This document shows positions 6,828-12,900 of a stretch of 12,900 bases of DNA, in pieces. Below the pieces are notes generated by a model. The model was not told the origin of the DNA and searched no databases. It saw only the letters and a program-made list of their open reading frames with translations. The stretch is from the NCBI GenBank assembly GCA_945872035.1, contig CAMBYA010000032.1, positions 1 to 12,900 on the forward strand, given 5' to 3'. Numbering within the stretch: the stretch's first letter is position 1; each line of letters opens with the position of its first letter. The position numbers and the translations under genes were made by a program. The DNA is from Rhizobium sp. Q54. Lineage in GTDB: Bacteria; Pseudomonadota; Alphaproteobacteria; SMXS01.

Positions 6828-8473
6828 GACGGCTCCGCCGCGCCGGCGCGGCGCCCCAGCAGCCCGCTGAGGAGCACCGCCGGAATCAGGCCCGCGAGGG
6901 TAAGGACCAGTGCCGGCGCCGCCGCCTCGCCATAGCGTTCGTCGGACGCCAGGGTGTAGACCGAGGTCGCCAGGGTCTCGAAGTCGAAGGGCCGCAACAC
7001 CAGCGTGGCGGGAAGCTCCTTGAGCACGTCGACGAACACCAGCAATCCGGCGGTCACCAGCGCGCCCCGCAACAGCGGCAGATGAATTCGGCCCAGCGTC
7101 GCGGCCGGTCCCCGGCCGAGGGTCCGCGCCGCCATGTCCAGCGAGGGGCGGATACGCTGCAGTCCCGCTTCCAGGGTGCCATGGGACAAGGTGAGGAAGC
7201 GGACCAGATAAGCCGACAGCAGCGCGAAGACCGTACCGGACAGCAGCAGGCCGGTGGTAATGCCCCACTGGTCGCGCAGCGTACCGCCGACCACACGGTC
7301 GAAGGCGCCGAACGGGATCATCACCCCGATCGCCAGCACGGCGCCCGGCAAGGCATAGCCGAACGATGCGATCCGCGCGGCGAACCGGGCGGGCCGGGAC
7401 AGCCCGAGGCGGGCCGCATAGGCAAGGCCCAGGCCTACGACCAGGGTGAGCGCGGCGGCCGCGCCCGCCAGCCCGAGGCTGCGCGCGACCACGGCGGCGA
7501 AATCCGGCCCGGCCGCGCCGTCATAGCCCACCGCCAGGCCCGCCAGCCGCCAGACCGGCCATACAAAGCCCAGCAGCACCGGCACCGCGCAAACCGCCAG
7601 CGCCGCGGCAGCCTGCCAGCCGCGCAGTGTCACCGGCGCGGCCGAGCGCGACCGTGTGGACAGCGCGAAATATGCCCGGCGCGCCCGCGCCCGGCGTTCC
7701 ACCATGACCAGCGCCATGACGAACAGCAGCAGCAGCAGGGCGATCTGCGCGCCGGCCGCCCGGTCGCCCATCACCAGCCAGACATTGAACAGGCCGTTGG
7801 TCAGGGTCGGCACCGAGAAGAAGCTGACTACGCCGTAGTCGCTGACCGTCTCCATCACCGCCAGGGCGATGCCCACGACCACCGAGGGCCACGCAAGCGG
7901 CAGCGCCAACCGGCGAAACGCGCGCAGCGGGCTGTCGCCCAGAGTGCGCGAAACCTCCCAGGCGTCATGGGACTGTTCGAGGAAGGCCGACCGGGCCAGC
8001 AGGAAAACATAGGGATAGAACGCCATGGACATCACGAAGGCCGCGCCGCCGAGCGACCTGATCTCGGGGAACCAGTAGTCGCGGCGTGTGCGCCATTCGA
8101 ACGCGTCGCGCAGCGCGGCCTGCACCGGGCCCGCATATTCCAGCAGGTCGGTATAGAGGAAGGCCACCACATAGGCCGGCAGCGCCAGCGGCAGCACCAG
8201 CGCCCAGCGCAGCAAGGCGCTGCCGGGAAAGCGGCACATGGTGACCAGCCAGGCGGTCGACACGCCGATGACCGCGACGCCCAGCGAGACCCAGACCGAG
8301 AGCAGCAGCGTGTTGATCACGTAGTCGGGCAGGACCGTCGCCCAGAGGTGGACCCATTGCGGACCCAGGCCGGCGGAAAGCGCCGTCCATGCCACCGACA
8401 GGATCGGCAGCGCGACCAGCGCGGCCACGGCCAGCGTGGCGGCGGAGGCGATCCGGCGCGGGGCGGCGGTCAA
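6824..8473 (-). CDS. fbpB: Fe(3+) ABC transporter permease, two-domain fused type
   Basis: About 549 residues with roughly twelve hydrophobic segments in two repeated halves, the fused FbpB/SfuB architecture of ferric iron importers. Each half carries an EAA loop that contacts the ATPase: EVSRTLGDSPLRAFRRLALP (173-192) in the first and DMAARTLGRGPAATLGRIHLP (446-466) in the second. The second is followed by FVDVLKELPATLVLRPF, a typical C-terminal-half stretch of this family. The start is uncertain. The nearest in-frame start codon before the first membrane segment is TTG 8473, without a visible Shine-Dalgarno, 22 bases after the binding-protein stop; the only upstream ATG (8629) lies deep in the preceding gene. 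Re-initiation after the upstream stop is the likely mechanism. The stop overlaps the ATPase start (ATGA). Confidence 0.88.
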   Translation of the reverse strand: MTAAPRRIASAATLAVAALVALPILSVAWTALSAGLGPQWVHLWATVLPDYVINTLLLSVWVSLGVAVIGVSTAWLVTMCRFPGSALLRWALVLPLALPAYVVAFLYTDLLEYAGPVQAALRDAFEWRTRRDYWFPEIRSLGGAAFVMSMAFYPYVFLLARSAFLEQSHDAWEVSRTLGDSPLRAFRRLALPLAWPSVVVGIALAVMETVSDYGVVSFFSVPTLTNGLFNVWLVMGDRAAGAQIALLLLLFVMALVMVERRARARRAYFALSTRSRSAAPVTLRGWQAAAALAVCAVPVLLGFVWPVWRLAGLAVGYDGAAGPDFAAVVARSLGLAGAAAALTLVVGLGLAYAARLGLSRPARFAARIASFGYALPGAVLAIGVMIPFGAFDRVVGGTLRDQWGITTGLLLSGTVFALLSAYLVRFLTLSHGTLEAGLQRIRPSLDMAARTLGRGPAATLGRIHLPLLRGALVTAGLLVFVDVLKELPATLVLRPFDFETLATSVYTLASDERYGEAAAPALVLTLAGLIPAVLLSGLLGRRAGAAEPS

Positions 8474-8495
8474 CGGGGAAACCGGCGCCGGGCCG

Positions 8496-9524
8496 TCACG
8501 GCCCGTCGTTGAAGCGGGTTTCGTTGACCAGCCGCAGCGCCTCTCCCTGCAGTCCGGCGATCTCGGCCAGCGACGCCGTGTCGGCCTCGAACGCGCCCCA
8601 GCCCGCGACCACCGCCGAGGCCGGCACACCCGGCTTCACCGGATATTCCGAGTTCACCTCGGCATAGATCTTCTGCGCCTCGGCGCCGCTGAGGAATTCC
8701 AGCAGCTTCAGCGCGTTCGCCGGATTCGGCGCCGCCTTGAGCACATTGGCGCCGGAGACGTTCACATGGGTGCCGCCGGCCTTCTGGTCCGGGAACACCA
8801 GGTACACGGAGTCCGCCCAGGCCTTCTCCTTCGGATCGGCCAGCATGCGGCCCATGTAGTAGGTGTTGCCCAGCGATACGTCGCACAGGCCTTCGTTGAT
8901 GCCCTTCACCTGGCTGCGGTCGTTGCCCTGCGGCTTTTGCGCCAGGTTCGCCTTGACACCCAGCAGCCACGCGCGGGTCTTGTCGGCGCCGTGGCGGTGG
9001 ATCAGGCCGGCGATCAGGCCGAGATTGTAGGGGTGGTCGCCCGGCCGGGTGCAGATGCGGCCCTTCCATTCAGGCCTGGCCAGGTCGAGATAGGACACGA
9101 CCTTGCCGGCCGGCACCCGTTCCTTCGAGGCATAGACGACGCGCGCCCGCATGGTGAGGCCGTACCAGTGGCCCGCCGGATCGCGGTACTGGGCCGGGAT
9201 GTTGGCGGTCAGCGCCGGCGAGGTGACCGATGCGGCCAGTCCTGCCTCCTGCACCTCGAGCAGCCGCGACATGTCGGACGAGAGCACCATGTCGGCCGGC
9301 GAATTGGCGCCTTCCGCCTTCAGCCGCTCCAGCAGGCCCGCCTGGGCGTAGACCATGTTCACCTTGACGCCGGTCTGATTCGTGAACGCGTCGAACAGGG
9401 GCTTGATCAGCTCGGGCTGGCGGTAGGAATAGACGTTCACCTCGCCCGCCGCCATCGCTGGCAGGGAGATGGCCACGCCGACCGCCGCCATGGCGGCCAG
9501 TTTCAGAATACGCCCGTGAATCAT
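8496..9524 (-). CDS. fbpA: Fe(3+) ABC transporter periplasmic substrate-binding protein
   Basis: A 342-residue periplasmic ferric-binding protein of the FbpA/FutA/IdiA group, first gene of the importer operon. Residues 1-26 form a signal peptide ending LPAMA-A, with no lipobox. The mature protein opens with VNVYSYRQPELIKPLFDAF (29-47), containing an early tyrosine typical of ferric-binding proteins, then SPADMVLSSD (75-84). The paired tyrosines in SLGNTYYMGRM (Tyr222-Tyr223) match the iron-coordinating Tyr-Tyr motif. The C-terminus NSEYPVKPGV is also conserved in the family. The start is ATG 9524, with GGAG (9531-9534) six bases upstream; the frame opens further up but without a signal peptide at its start. 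A perfect inverted repeat lies at the ribosome-binding site. Fe3+ is assigned from the tyrosines; no experiment supports it here. Confidence 0.92.
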   Translation of the reverse strand: MIHGRILKLAAMAAVGVAISLPAMAAGEVNVYSYRQPELIKPLFDAFTNQTGVKVNMVYAQAGLLERLKAEGANSPADMVLSSDMSRLLEVQEAGLAASVTSPALTANIPAQYRDPAGHWYGLTMRARVVYASKERVPAGKVVSYLDLARPEWKGRICTRPGDHPYNLGLIAGLIHRHGADKTRAWLLGVKANLAQKPQGNDRSQVKGINEGLCDVSLGNTYYMGRMLADPKEKAWADSVYLVFPDQKAGGTHVNVSGANVLKAAPNPANALKLLEFLSGAEAQKIYAEVNSEYPVKPGVPASAVVAGWGAFEADTASLAEIAGLQGEALRLVNETRFNDGP

Positions 9525-9533
9525 GATGCTCTC

Positions 9534-9561
9534 CGTTTGCGGCATATCTCTGCCGCAAACG
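9534..9561 (-). promoter_or_regulatory. Perfect 11-bp inverted repeat in the leader of the iron-binding protein gene
   Basis: CGTTTGCGGCA (9534-9544) and TGCCGCAAACG (9551-9561) are perfect reverse complements separated by 6 bases. On the minus strand the hairpin ends on the first G of the GGAG Shine-Dalgarno. It may be an operator for a metalloregulator or an RNA hairpin limiting ribosome access. It does not match the usual Fur, Irr or RirA consensus that I know. Confidence 0.6.
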
Positions 9562-9628
9562 CTCCTGAGTGTCACTATCAAAAGATGTCTGGAAGTTTAC
9601 CGACGATTTTCCACTGACGTTCCGCGCC

Positions 9629-10561
9629 TTAAGCCGCCAGGCCCGGAATCACCAGCTTCTGCAGATGCGCCTTCCGGTCCTCCGGCAGCGGCACGACCTT
9701 GCGGGCTTCCAGGTCGAGGGTGATGCCGATGGCTTCCGAGGCCGAGACCAGCTCGCCGGTCTCGCCGTTGAAGGTCCAGTGGATGATGTGGTTGGCCTTC
9801 TCGCCCACATGCTTGAGGCCCGAACGCACCACGACGATGTTGCCCTGGTGCAGCGGCTTGTTGAAACGCAGCCGGTATTCGAGCACGGCGCCGCCATATT
9901 TGGTGGTCGAGCGCTCCTTGCCGGTGTCGACCGGGCGGTAGTGCCGCGCCAGGTGGACGACGCCGTCGGAGATGCGGCCGATATAGAACTCCGGCAGCAT
10001 CTGCCCGGCGTCGTCGCACTCGATGGGCTGGACGACGCCGCGGGTGATCTCGATCAGGCCCATGCCTTCGGTCTGGGCGAGCGTCGGCGCGCCTTTGACG
10101 AATATGCCCGGATCGTCGAGCGCGATGCTGCGCGGCGCGCCGTGGGCGGGCAGGTCCATCAGCAGTTCCTCGGCGCGGGCGCGCACCGGTTCGGCGAGTG
10201 GCATGGGCTGGCCTGTCCCGCGGTCGCGGGAGACGATCAGCATGTTGAAGGTGGCCGAAACCGCGTCGGTATGGCCGTTGACCAGCTCCACATAGACCCG
10301 CAGCCGGTCCACGCCGACCTCCAGGATGCCGGCCCGGCCGGCAAGGCCCCAGCCGGGATGCATTTCGCGCAGGAAGCGCAGATGCTGGTCGGCCACGACC
10401 ATGTCGAGCCCGGACACCCGCCGAGCGGTGCGCGACATCCCCAGGTGATGCCAGAGCGTAGCCAGCCCCTCGCCCACCTTGGACGCGTAAAAGCGCACGT
10501 TGAGGTGACCGTTTTCGTCGCATTCCCAGGTGTTGGCCATGCCCTTGAAGACGTCGATCAT
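9629..10561 (-). CDS. Thioesterase family protein, double hot-dog
   Basis: A 310-residue cytoplasmic protein with two hot-dog halves, related to 4-hydroxybenzoyl-CoA/acyl-ACP thioesterases. The first half carries WECDENGHLNVRFY (12-25), the D-x-N-G-H-x-N-x3-Y signature of this fold. The second begins near ARHYRPVDTGKE and includes YRLRFNKPLHQGNIV and a C-terminal PLPEDRKAHL, a common ending of such proteins. Predicted chemistry is acyl-CoA or acyl-ACP thioester hydrolysis; the substrate is unknown. The start is ATG 10561, preceded by GGGGA; an ATG 15 bases upstream (10576) has no Shine-Dalgarno. The stop is 104 bases before the iron-binding protein start on the same strand, with no clear terminator between, so read-through into the iron operon is possible. 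It is divergent from the split-barrel gene at 10728. Confidence 0.82.
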   Translation of the reverse strand: MIDVFKGMANTWECDENGHLNVRFYASKVGEGLATLWHHLGMSRTARRVSGLDMVVADQHLRFLREMHPGWGLAGRAGILEVGVDRLRVYVELVNGHTDAVSATFNMLIVSRDRGTGQPMPLAEPVRARAEELLMDLPAHGAPRSIALDDPGIFVKGAPTLAQTEGMGLIEITRGVVQPIECDDAGQMLPEFYIGRISDGVVHLARHYRPVDTGKERSTTKYGGAVLEYRLRFNKPLHQGNIVVVRSGLKHVGEKANHIIHWTFNGETGELVSASEAIGITLDLEARKVVPLPEDRKAHLQKLVIPGLAA

Positions 10562-10644
10562 CGCATTCCCCGCCATTTGAACTGTTGGCCCAAGGGTTAT
10601 CGCGGGCCATGGGACAAGTAAACCGGTGAGGAACAAATCAGCGG

Positions 10645-10662
10645 CGCCGCTTGCGAGCGGCG
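10645..10662. promoter_or_regulatory. Short inverted repeat in the divergent region between the thioesterase-like and split-barrel genes
   Basis: CGCCGCT (10645-10651) and AGCGGCG (10656-10662) form a 7-bp stem with a 4-base loop. It stands in the 166-base region between divergent starts 10561 and 10728, so it may be an operator. It is short and GC-rich, and could be chance. Confidence 0.3.
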
Positions 10663-10727
10663 TGCCGACCGCCTACCCTCGCAAACCGAATCGACATCAA
10701 TGACTTTCCTTCGAAACGAGGTGGGAA

Positions 10728-11252
10728 ATGACGAAATACGCGGAAGACTACGAGGACGTGACCCAGTATCCGCTGGATCCGGACCGCGAGGCGCAGCTGC
10801 GCAAGATGCAGCGTGAATGCACCTTCATCTGGACCAACAAGGAAGGTGAGCCGGTAGGCGTCATCATGTCGTATCTCGACACCGAAGACGGCCGGATCTG
10901 GCTGACCGGCGCCGAGCAGCGTGCCCGGTTCCCGGCGATCAAGCGCGACCCACGCAGCTGCGTGGTGATCACCAGCGCCGGCACCGAATGGGGCGCGGGC
11001 AAGACCGTGACCTACAAGGGCATCTCGGTCATCCACGACAAGGCCAACCGGCAGATCAAGGACTGGTTCTATCCGGCCTTCGCCCGCAAGCTGTATGGCC
11101 ACGTCAGCGAGGAGAAGGTCGAACAGTTCGTGAAATTCCTGGATTCGCCCGCCCGCGTGGTCATGGAATTCATCCCGACCAAGAAGATCGTCTATGACGG
11201 CGACAAGATGGCCCGCGCTACGCCAATCGTGAAGGGCGTCGTCTCACGCTGA
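10728..11252 (+). CDS. Pyridoxamine 5'-phosphate oxidase-like split-barrel flavin/F420-binding protein
   Basis: A 174-residue protein with the split-barrel pattern of the PNPOx-like superfamily, which binds FMN, F420 or haem. The early segments CTFIWTNKEGEPVGVIMSYL (31-50) and GRIWLTGAEQRARFPAIKRDPRSCVVI (55-81) match the family's strand-strand-helix-strand order; K-R-D-P before a V-x-V-I-type strand is typical. A helical C-terminal half and a last strand, RVVMEFIPTKKIVYDGDKM, complete it. The start is ATG 10728 with a purine-rich GAGGTGGGAA just upstream. It is followed after 28 bases by the SnoaL-like gene on the same strand, probably one transcript. Nearby cofE-cofD makes F420H2-dependent reduction a fair guess, but FMN use is equally compatible with the sequence. 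Substrate unknown. Confidence 0.8.
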   Translation: MTKYAEDYEDVTQYPLDPDREAQLRKMQRECTFIWTNKEGEPVGVIMSYLDTEDGRIWLTGAEQRARFPAIKRDPRSCVVITSAGTEWGAGKTVTYKGISVIHDKANRQIKDWFYPAFARKLYGHVSEEKVEQFVKFLDSPARVVMEFIPTKKIVYDGDKMARATPIVKGVVSR

Positions 11253-11280
11253 AAACCGCAATCCAAATGGGGAACTGACA

Positions 11281-11733
11281 ATGCCAAGTGAAGTGGAAGA
11301 CAAGCTGGAGATCCAGCAACTCGCCCAGACCTACGCCGACGGCGTGATGCAGCGCGACGTGGACATCTGGGGCTCGACCTGGGCCGAGCAGGGTGAATGG
11401 GCGCTGCCCGGCATGCCCGCGCCGATGAAGGGCCGCGAGACCCTGAAGCCGTTCTGGTCGAAGGTCATGGAGGGCTACCCCCATGTGCTGCACTGGGTGC
11501 AGCCGGGCCTGATCACGGTGAACGGCGACACGGCGACCGCCCGGTTCTACGTCCAGGAAAACATCAAGGACGCCAAGGGCGACCAGGTGCGCGTGGCCGG
11601 CGTCTATGACGACAAGCTGGTGCGCGAGAACGGCAAGTGGAAGTTCGCCAAGCGCGACTTCAACGTGCTGTATCGCGGGCCGACCGACCTGACCGGCAAC
11701 TTCGCCCCCTACAAGGCGGGCGAGCACGTCTGA
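11281..11733 (+). CDS. SnoaL-like (NTF2-fold) protein
   Basis: A 150-residue protein of the NTF2-like/SnoaL-like superfamily, small cone-shaped folds that act as polyketide cyclases, dehydratases, isomerases or non-catalytic binding proteins. The N-terminal helix pattern LEIQQLAQTYADGVMQRDVD (9-28) is typical, followed by WGSTWAEQGEWALP (30-43), which forms the pocket entrance in relatives. The strands VLHWVQPGLITVNGDTATARFYV and GVYDDKLVRENGKWKFAKRDFNVLY finish the sheet; the E-N-G-K-W-K-F turn is diagnostic. The start is ATG 11281 after GGGGA. It is the second gene of a probable operon with the split-barrel protein, which suggests they handle the same compound. A hairpin terminator lies 21 bases past its stop. 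The function is not assignable. Confidence 0.85.
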   Translation: MPSEVEDKLEIQQLAQTYADGVMQRDVDIWGSTWAEQGEWALPGMPAPMKGRETLKPFWSKVMEGYPHVLHWVQPGLITVNGDTATARFYVQENIKDAKGDQVRVAGVYDDKLVRENGKWKFAKRDFNVLYRGPTDLTGNFAPYKAGEHV

Positions 11734-11754
11734 GGTTTCGGCCAATCGACAAGC

Positions 11755-11784
11755 AAGGGCCGCGCGAGCGATCGCGCGGCCCTT
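11755..11784. terminator. Bidirectional hairpin terminator between the SnoaL-like gene and cofD
   Basis: A perfect 13-bp stem, AAGGGCCGCGCGA (11755-11767) with TCGCGCGGCCCTT (11772-11784), is capped by GCGA, a stable GNRA tetraloop. It is centred in the 69-base gap between two convergent stops. T runs are short on both sides, so efficiency rests on the stem. Confidence 0.8.
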
Positions 11785-11802
11785 CGCGTTTCGGGAAACG
11801 TG

Positions 11803-12753
11803 TCAGCGCCTCAGTGCGGTGGCGAAGTCGAGCACCGCGCGGGCGAGGCCCGTGCGATCGTCGATGGTCTTCATCACCGTGTTGGTGACGTAGGTGGAGA
11901 CGCCCAGCGTGTCCGCCATCTCCGCGTCCTCGGTGTCGAGCACCAGGCCGTCGATCAGGTCGCGGTAGTGATGCGCGATGGTGTGCTGCGTCACGTCGAG
12001 GCCCAGCTCGGCCATCAGCTTGGCGGTCGGCCCCTTGATCGCCTTGCCGCCGACGATGGGCGAGACGGCGATCACCGGCGCGGCATTGGCCGCCAGCGCT
12101 TGCCGAACGCCCGGGATCGCGAGCAGTGGATCGACGCTGAGGTATGGATTCGATGGGCAGATGACGATGGCGTCCAGGTCGCCGCGCAGCGCGGCAATGA
12201 AGGCCGGGCTTGGCATGGCGCTCTCGGCGCCCTCGAAACGGATGCCGCGCACCTCGGGCTGGCATTTGTCGCGGACGAAATAGTGCTGGAAGGCGAGGTC
12301 GCCGTCGTCGGTCTCGATCACCGTGGCGACCTCGTCATCCGTCATTGGCGCGAGCAGCGGGCCGATGCCGTGGCTGCGGGCGAAGTCGGCAGTGACCTGG
12401 CTGAGGCTCTGGCCATCCATCAGCCGGCGGGTGCGCTCCACATGGGTCGCCATGTCCTTGTCGCCCAGGTTGAACCATGTCGGGCCGCCGAGGGTCCGCA
12501 GGTTCTCCATGAACTCCCAGGTCTCGCCCATCCGGCCCCAGCCCAGCTCGGTGTTGGACAGGCCGCCCAGGGTGTAGGTGACGGTATCGATGTCCGGGCA
12601 GATGCGCACGCCCAGATGGGTGAAGTCGTCGCCGGTATTGATGATGACGGTCAGCTTTTCCGGCGGCAGAATCAGCGACAGGCCGAGCGCCAGCTTGGCG
12701 CCGCCGACGCCGCCGCAGAGGGCGAGGACGTTGCCGGTCTTTGGCCCGGTCAC
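11803..12753 (-). CDS. cofD: 2-phospho-L-lactate transferase, coenzyme F420 biosynthesis
   Basis: A 316-residue cytoplasmic enzyme of the CofD/FbiA family, which transfers a phospho-lactate-type side chain (or phosphoenolpyruvate or phosphoglycerate in some lineages) from its GDP-activated form to the deazaflavin Fo. The motifs are complete: GGVGGAKLA (14-22), INTGDDFTHLGVRICPDIDT (38-57) including the metal/nucleotide-binding Asp residues, a YTLGGLSN turn (60-67), CPSNPYLSVDPLL (199-211) and SPIVGGKAIKGPT (231-243). The length fits the family. The start is GTG 12753; its first bases overlap the cofE stop (GTGA), so the two are translationally coupled. It is convergent with the SnoaL-like gene. 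Which three-carbon donor it uses cannot be told here; Gram-negative relatives may use 3-phosphoglycerate to give 3PG-F420. Confidence 0.95.
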   Translation of the reverse strand: MTGPKTGNVLALCGGVGGAKLALGLSLILPPEKLTVIINTGDDFTHLGVRICPDIDTVTYTLGGLSNTELGWGRMGETWEFMENLRTLGGPTWFNLGDKDMATHVERTRRLMDGQSLSQVTADFARSHGIGPLLAPMTDDEVATVIETDDGDLAFQHYFVRDKCQPEVRGIRFEGAESAMPSPAFIAALRGDLDAIVICPSNPYLSVDPLLAIPGVRQALAANAAPVIAVSPIVGGKAIKGPTAKLMAELGLDVTQHTIAHHYRDLIDGLVLDTEDAEMADTLGVSTYVTNTVMKTIDDRTGLARAVLDFATALRR

Positions 12754-12900
12754 CGGAACATGTCCATTTCCTTCGGCCGGATCAGCACCGTCGCCGGGCG
12801 CTCGTTGCGCGGCGTGGTCAGGCCGCGGACGATGGCGACGGGCGTGGCCTCGGTCGCCTCGCCCATGACCAGGTTGGCGGCGGCGGCGACCTGGTCGGCG
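12750..12900 (-). CDS. cofE: Coenzyme F420-0:L-glutamate ligase, C-terminal end (5' part off the window)
   Basis: The last 49 residues are visible, read on the minus strand to TGA 12752-12750. They contain DQVAAAANLVMGETAEATPV, then AIVRGL, and end ATVLIRPKEMDMFR. This matches the end of CofE, which has a D-E-I/V-A-x-A-A-x-L-V-M-G helix and a V-A-x-V-R-G-L strand. CofE adds L-glutamates to F420-0 using GTP. The protein ends here with no attached nitroreductase domain, so it is the stand-alone CofE form rather than the fused FbiB form of mycobacteria. It is the gene directly upstream of cofD in the same operon, overlapping by four bases. The call rests on 49 residues plus the cofD neighbour. 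Confidence 0.85.
   Translation of the reverse strand, partial: ADQVAAAANLVMGEATEATPVAIVRGLTTPRNERPATVLIRPKEMDMFR

Noticed and set aside
7082..9617. Long plus-strand open frames opposite the permease and binding-protein genes
   Set aside because: Gln/Arg/His/Gly-rich translations typical of antisense reading of GC-rich membrane-protein genes; the minus-strand genes have clear family motifs.
1..12900. CRISPR arrays, insertion sequences, phage or toxin-antitoxin defence modules
   Set aside because: No direct repeat series, transposase, integrase or defence-protein motif was seen; all sizeable coding regions belong to metabolic, transport or envelope families.

Overview
The window is GC-rich DNA from a Gram-negative bacterium, probably an alphaproteobacterium. 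A TonB-dependent outer-membrane receptor, a periplasmic-binding-protein iron ABC system and entericidin-like lipoproteins show the Gram-negative envelope. The closer taxonomic guess rests on codon use and protein style only and is an inference. No rRNA, tRNA, insertion sequence, CRISPR array or prophage gene was seen.

Layout, left to right. (1) 1-606 (+): the 3' part of a class II aldolase/adducin-family gene, ending at a strong hairpin terminator. (2) 761-3175 (-): an 804-residue TonB-dependent receptor with its own terminator. (3) 3469-3630 and 3819-3968 (-): two tandem paralogous entericidin-type small lipoproteins, each with its own Shine-Dalgarno and hairpin terminator. (4) 4121-4753 (+): a nitroreductase-family flavoprotein, divergent from the second lipoprotein gene across a short promoter region. 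A bipartite element (CGGTT-N11-AAACTTTAGGG) is repeated there, once facing each gene and almost equidistant from the two start codons. (5) 4756-5733 (-): an alpha/beta hydrolase of the epoxide-hydrolase type, two bases from the nitroreductase in convergent orientation. (6) 9524-5805 (-): a ferric-iron ABC importer operon in the order binding protein, fused permease, ATPase. Its leader carries a perfect 11-bp inverted repeat touching the binding-protein Shine-Dalgarno. (7) 9629-10561 (-): a double-hot-dog thioesterase-like protein. (8) 10728-11733 (+): a two-gene unit of a flavin/F420 split-barrel protein and a SnoaL-like protein, divergent from the thioesterase. (9) 11803-12900 (-): cofD, and the C-terminal end of cofE overlapping it by GTGA. 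These are two steps of coenzyme F420 biosynthesis; the unit converges on (8) at a shared 13-bp-stem terminator.

How they may work together. Iron supply is one theme: the ABC importer brings Fe3+ across the inner membrane, and the TonB receptor may bring a ferric chelate or another ligand across the outer one, although the two are not co-transcribed. Redox cofactor chemistry is the other: F420 synthesis lies beside a split-barrel oxidoreductase and a SnoaL-like protein, and a nitroreductase and an epoxide-hydrolase-like enzyme lie further left. This suggests a catabolic or detoxification lifestyle. F420 in a Gram-negative bacterium, and the shared divergent element at 4006-4084, are the points most worth follow-up. 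No wholly new system could be demonstrated from the sequence alone.
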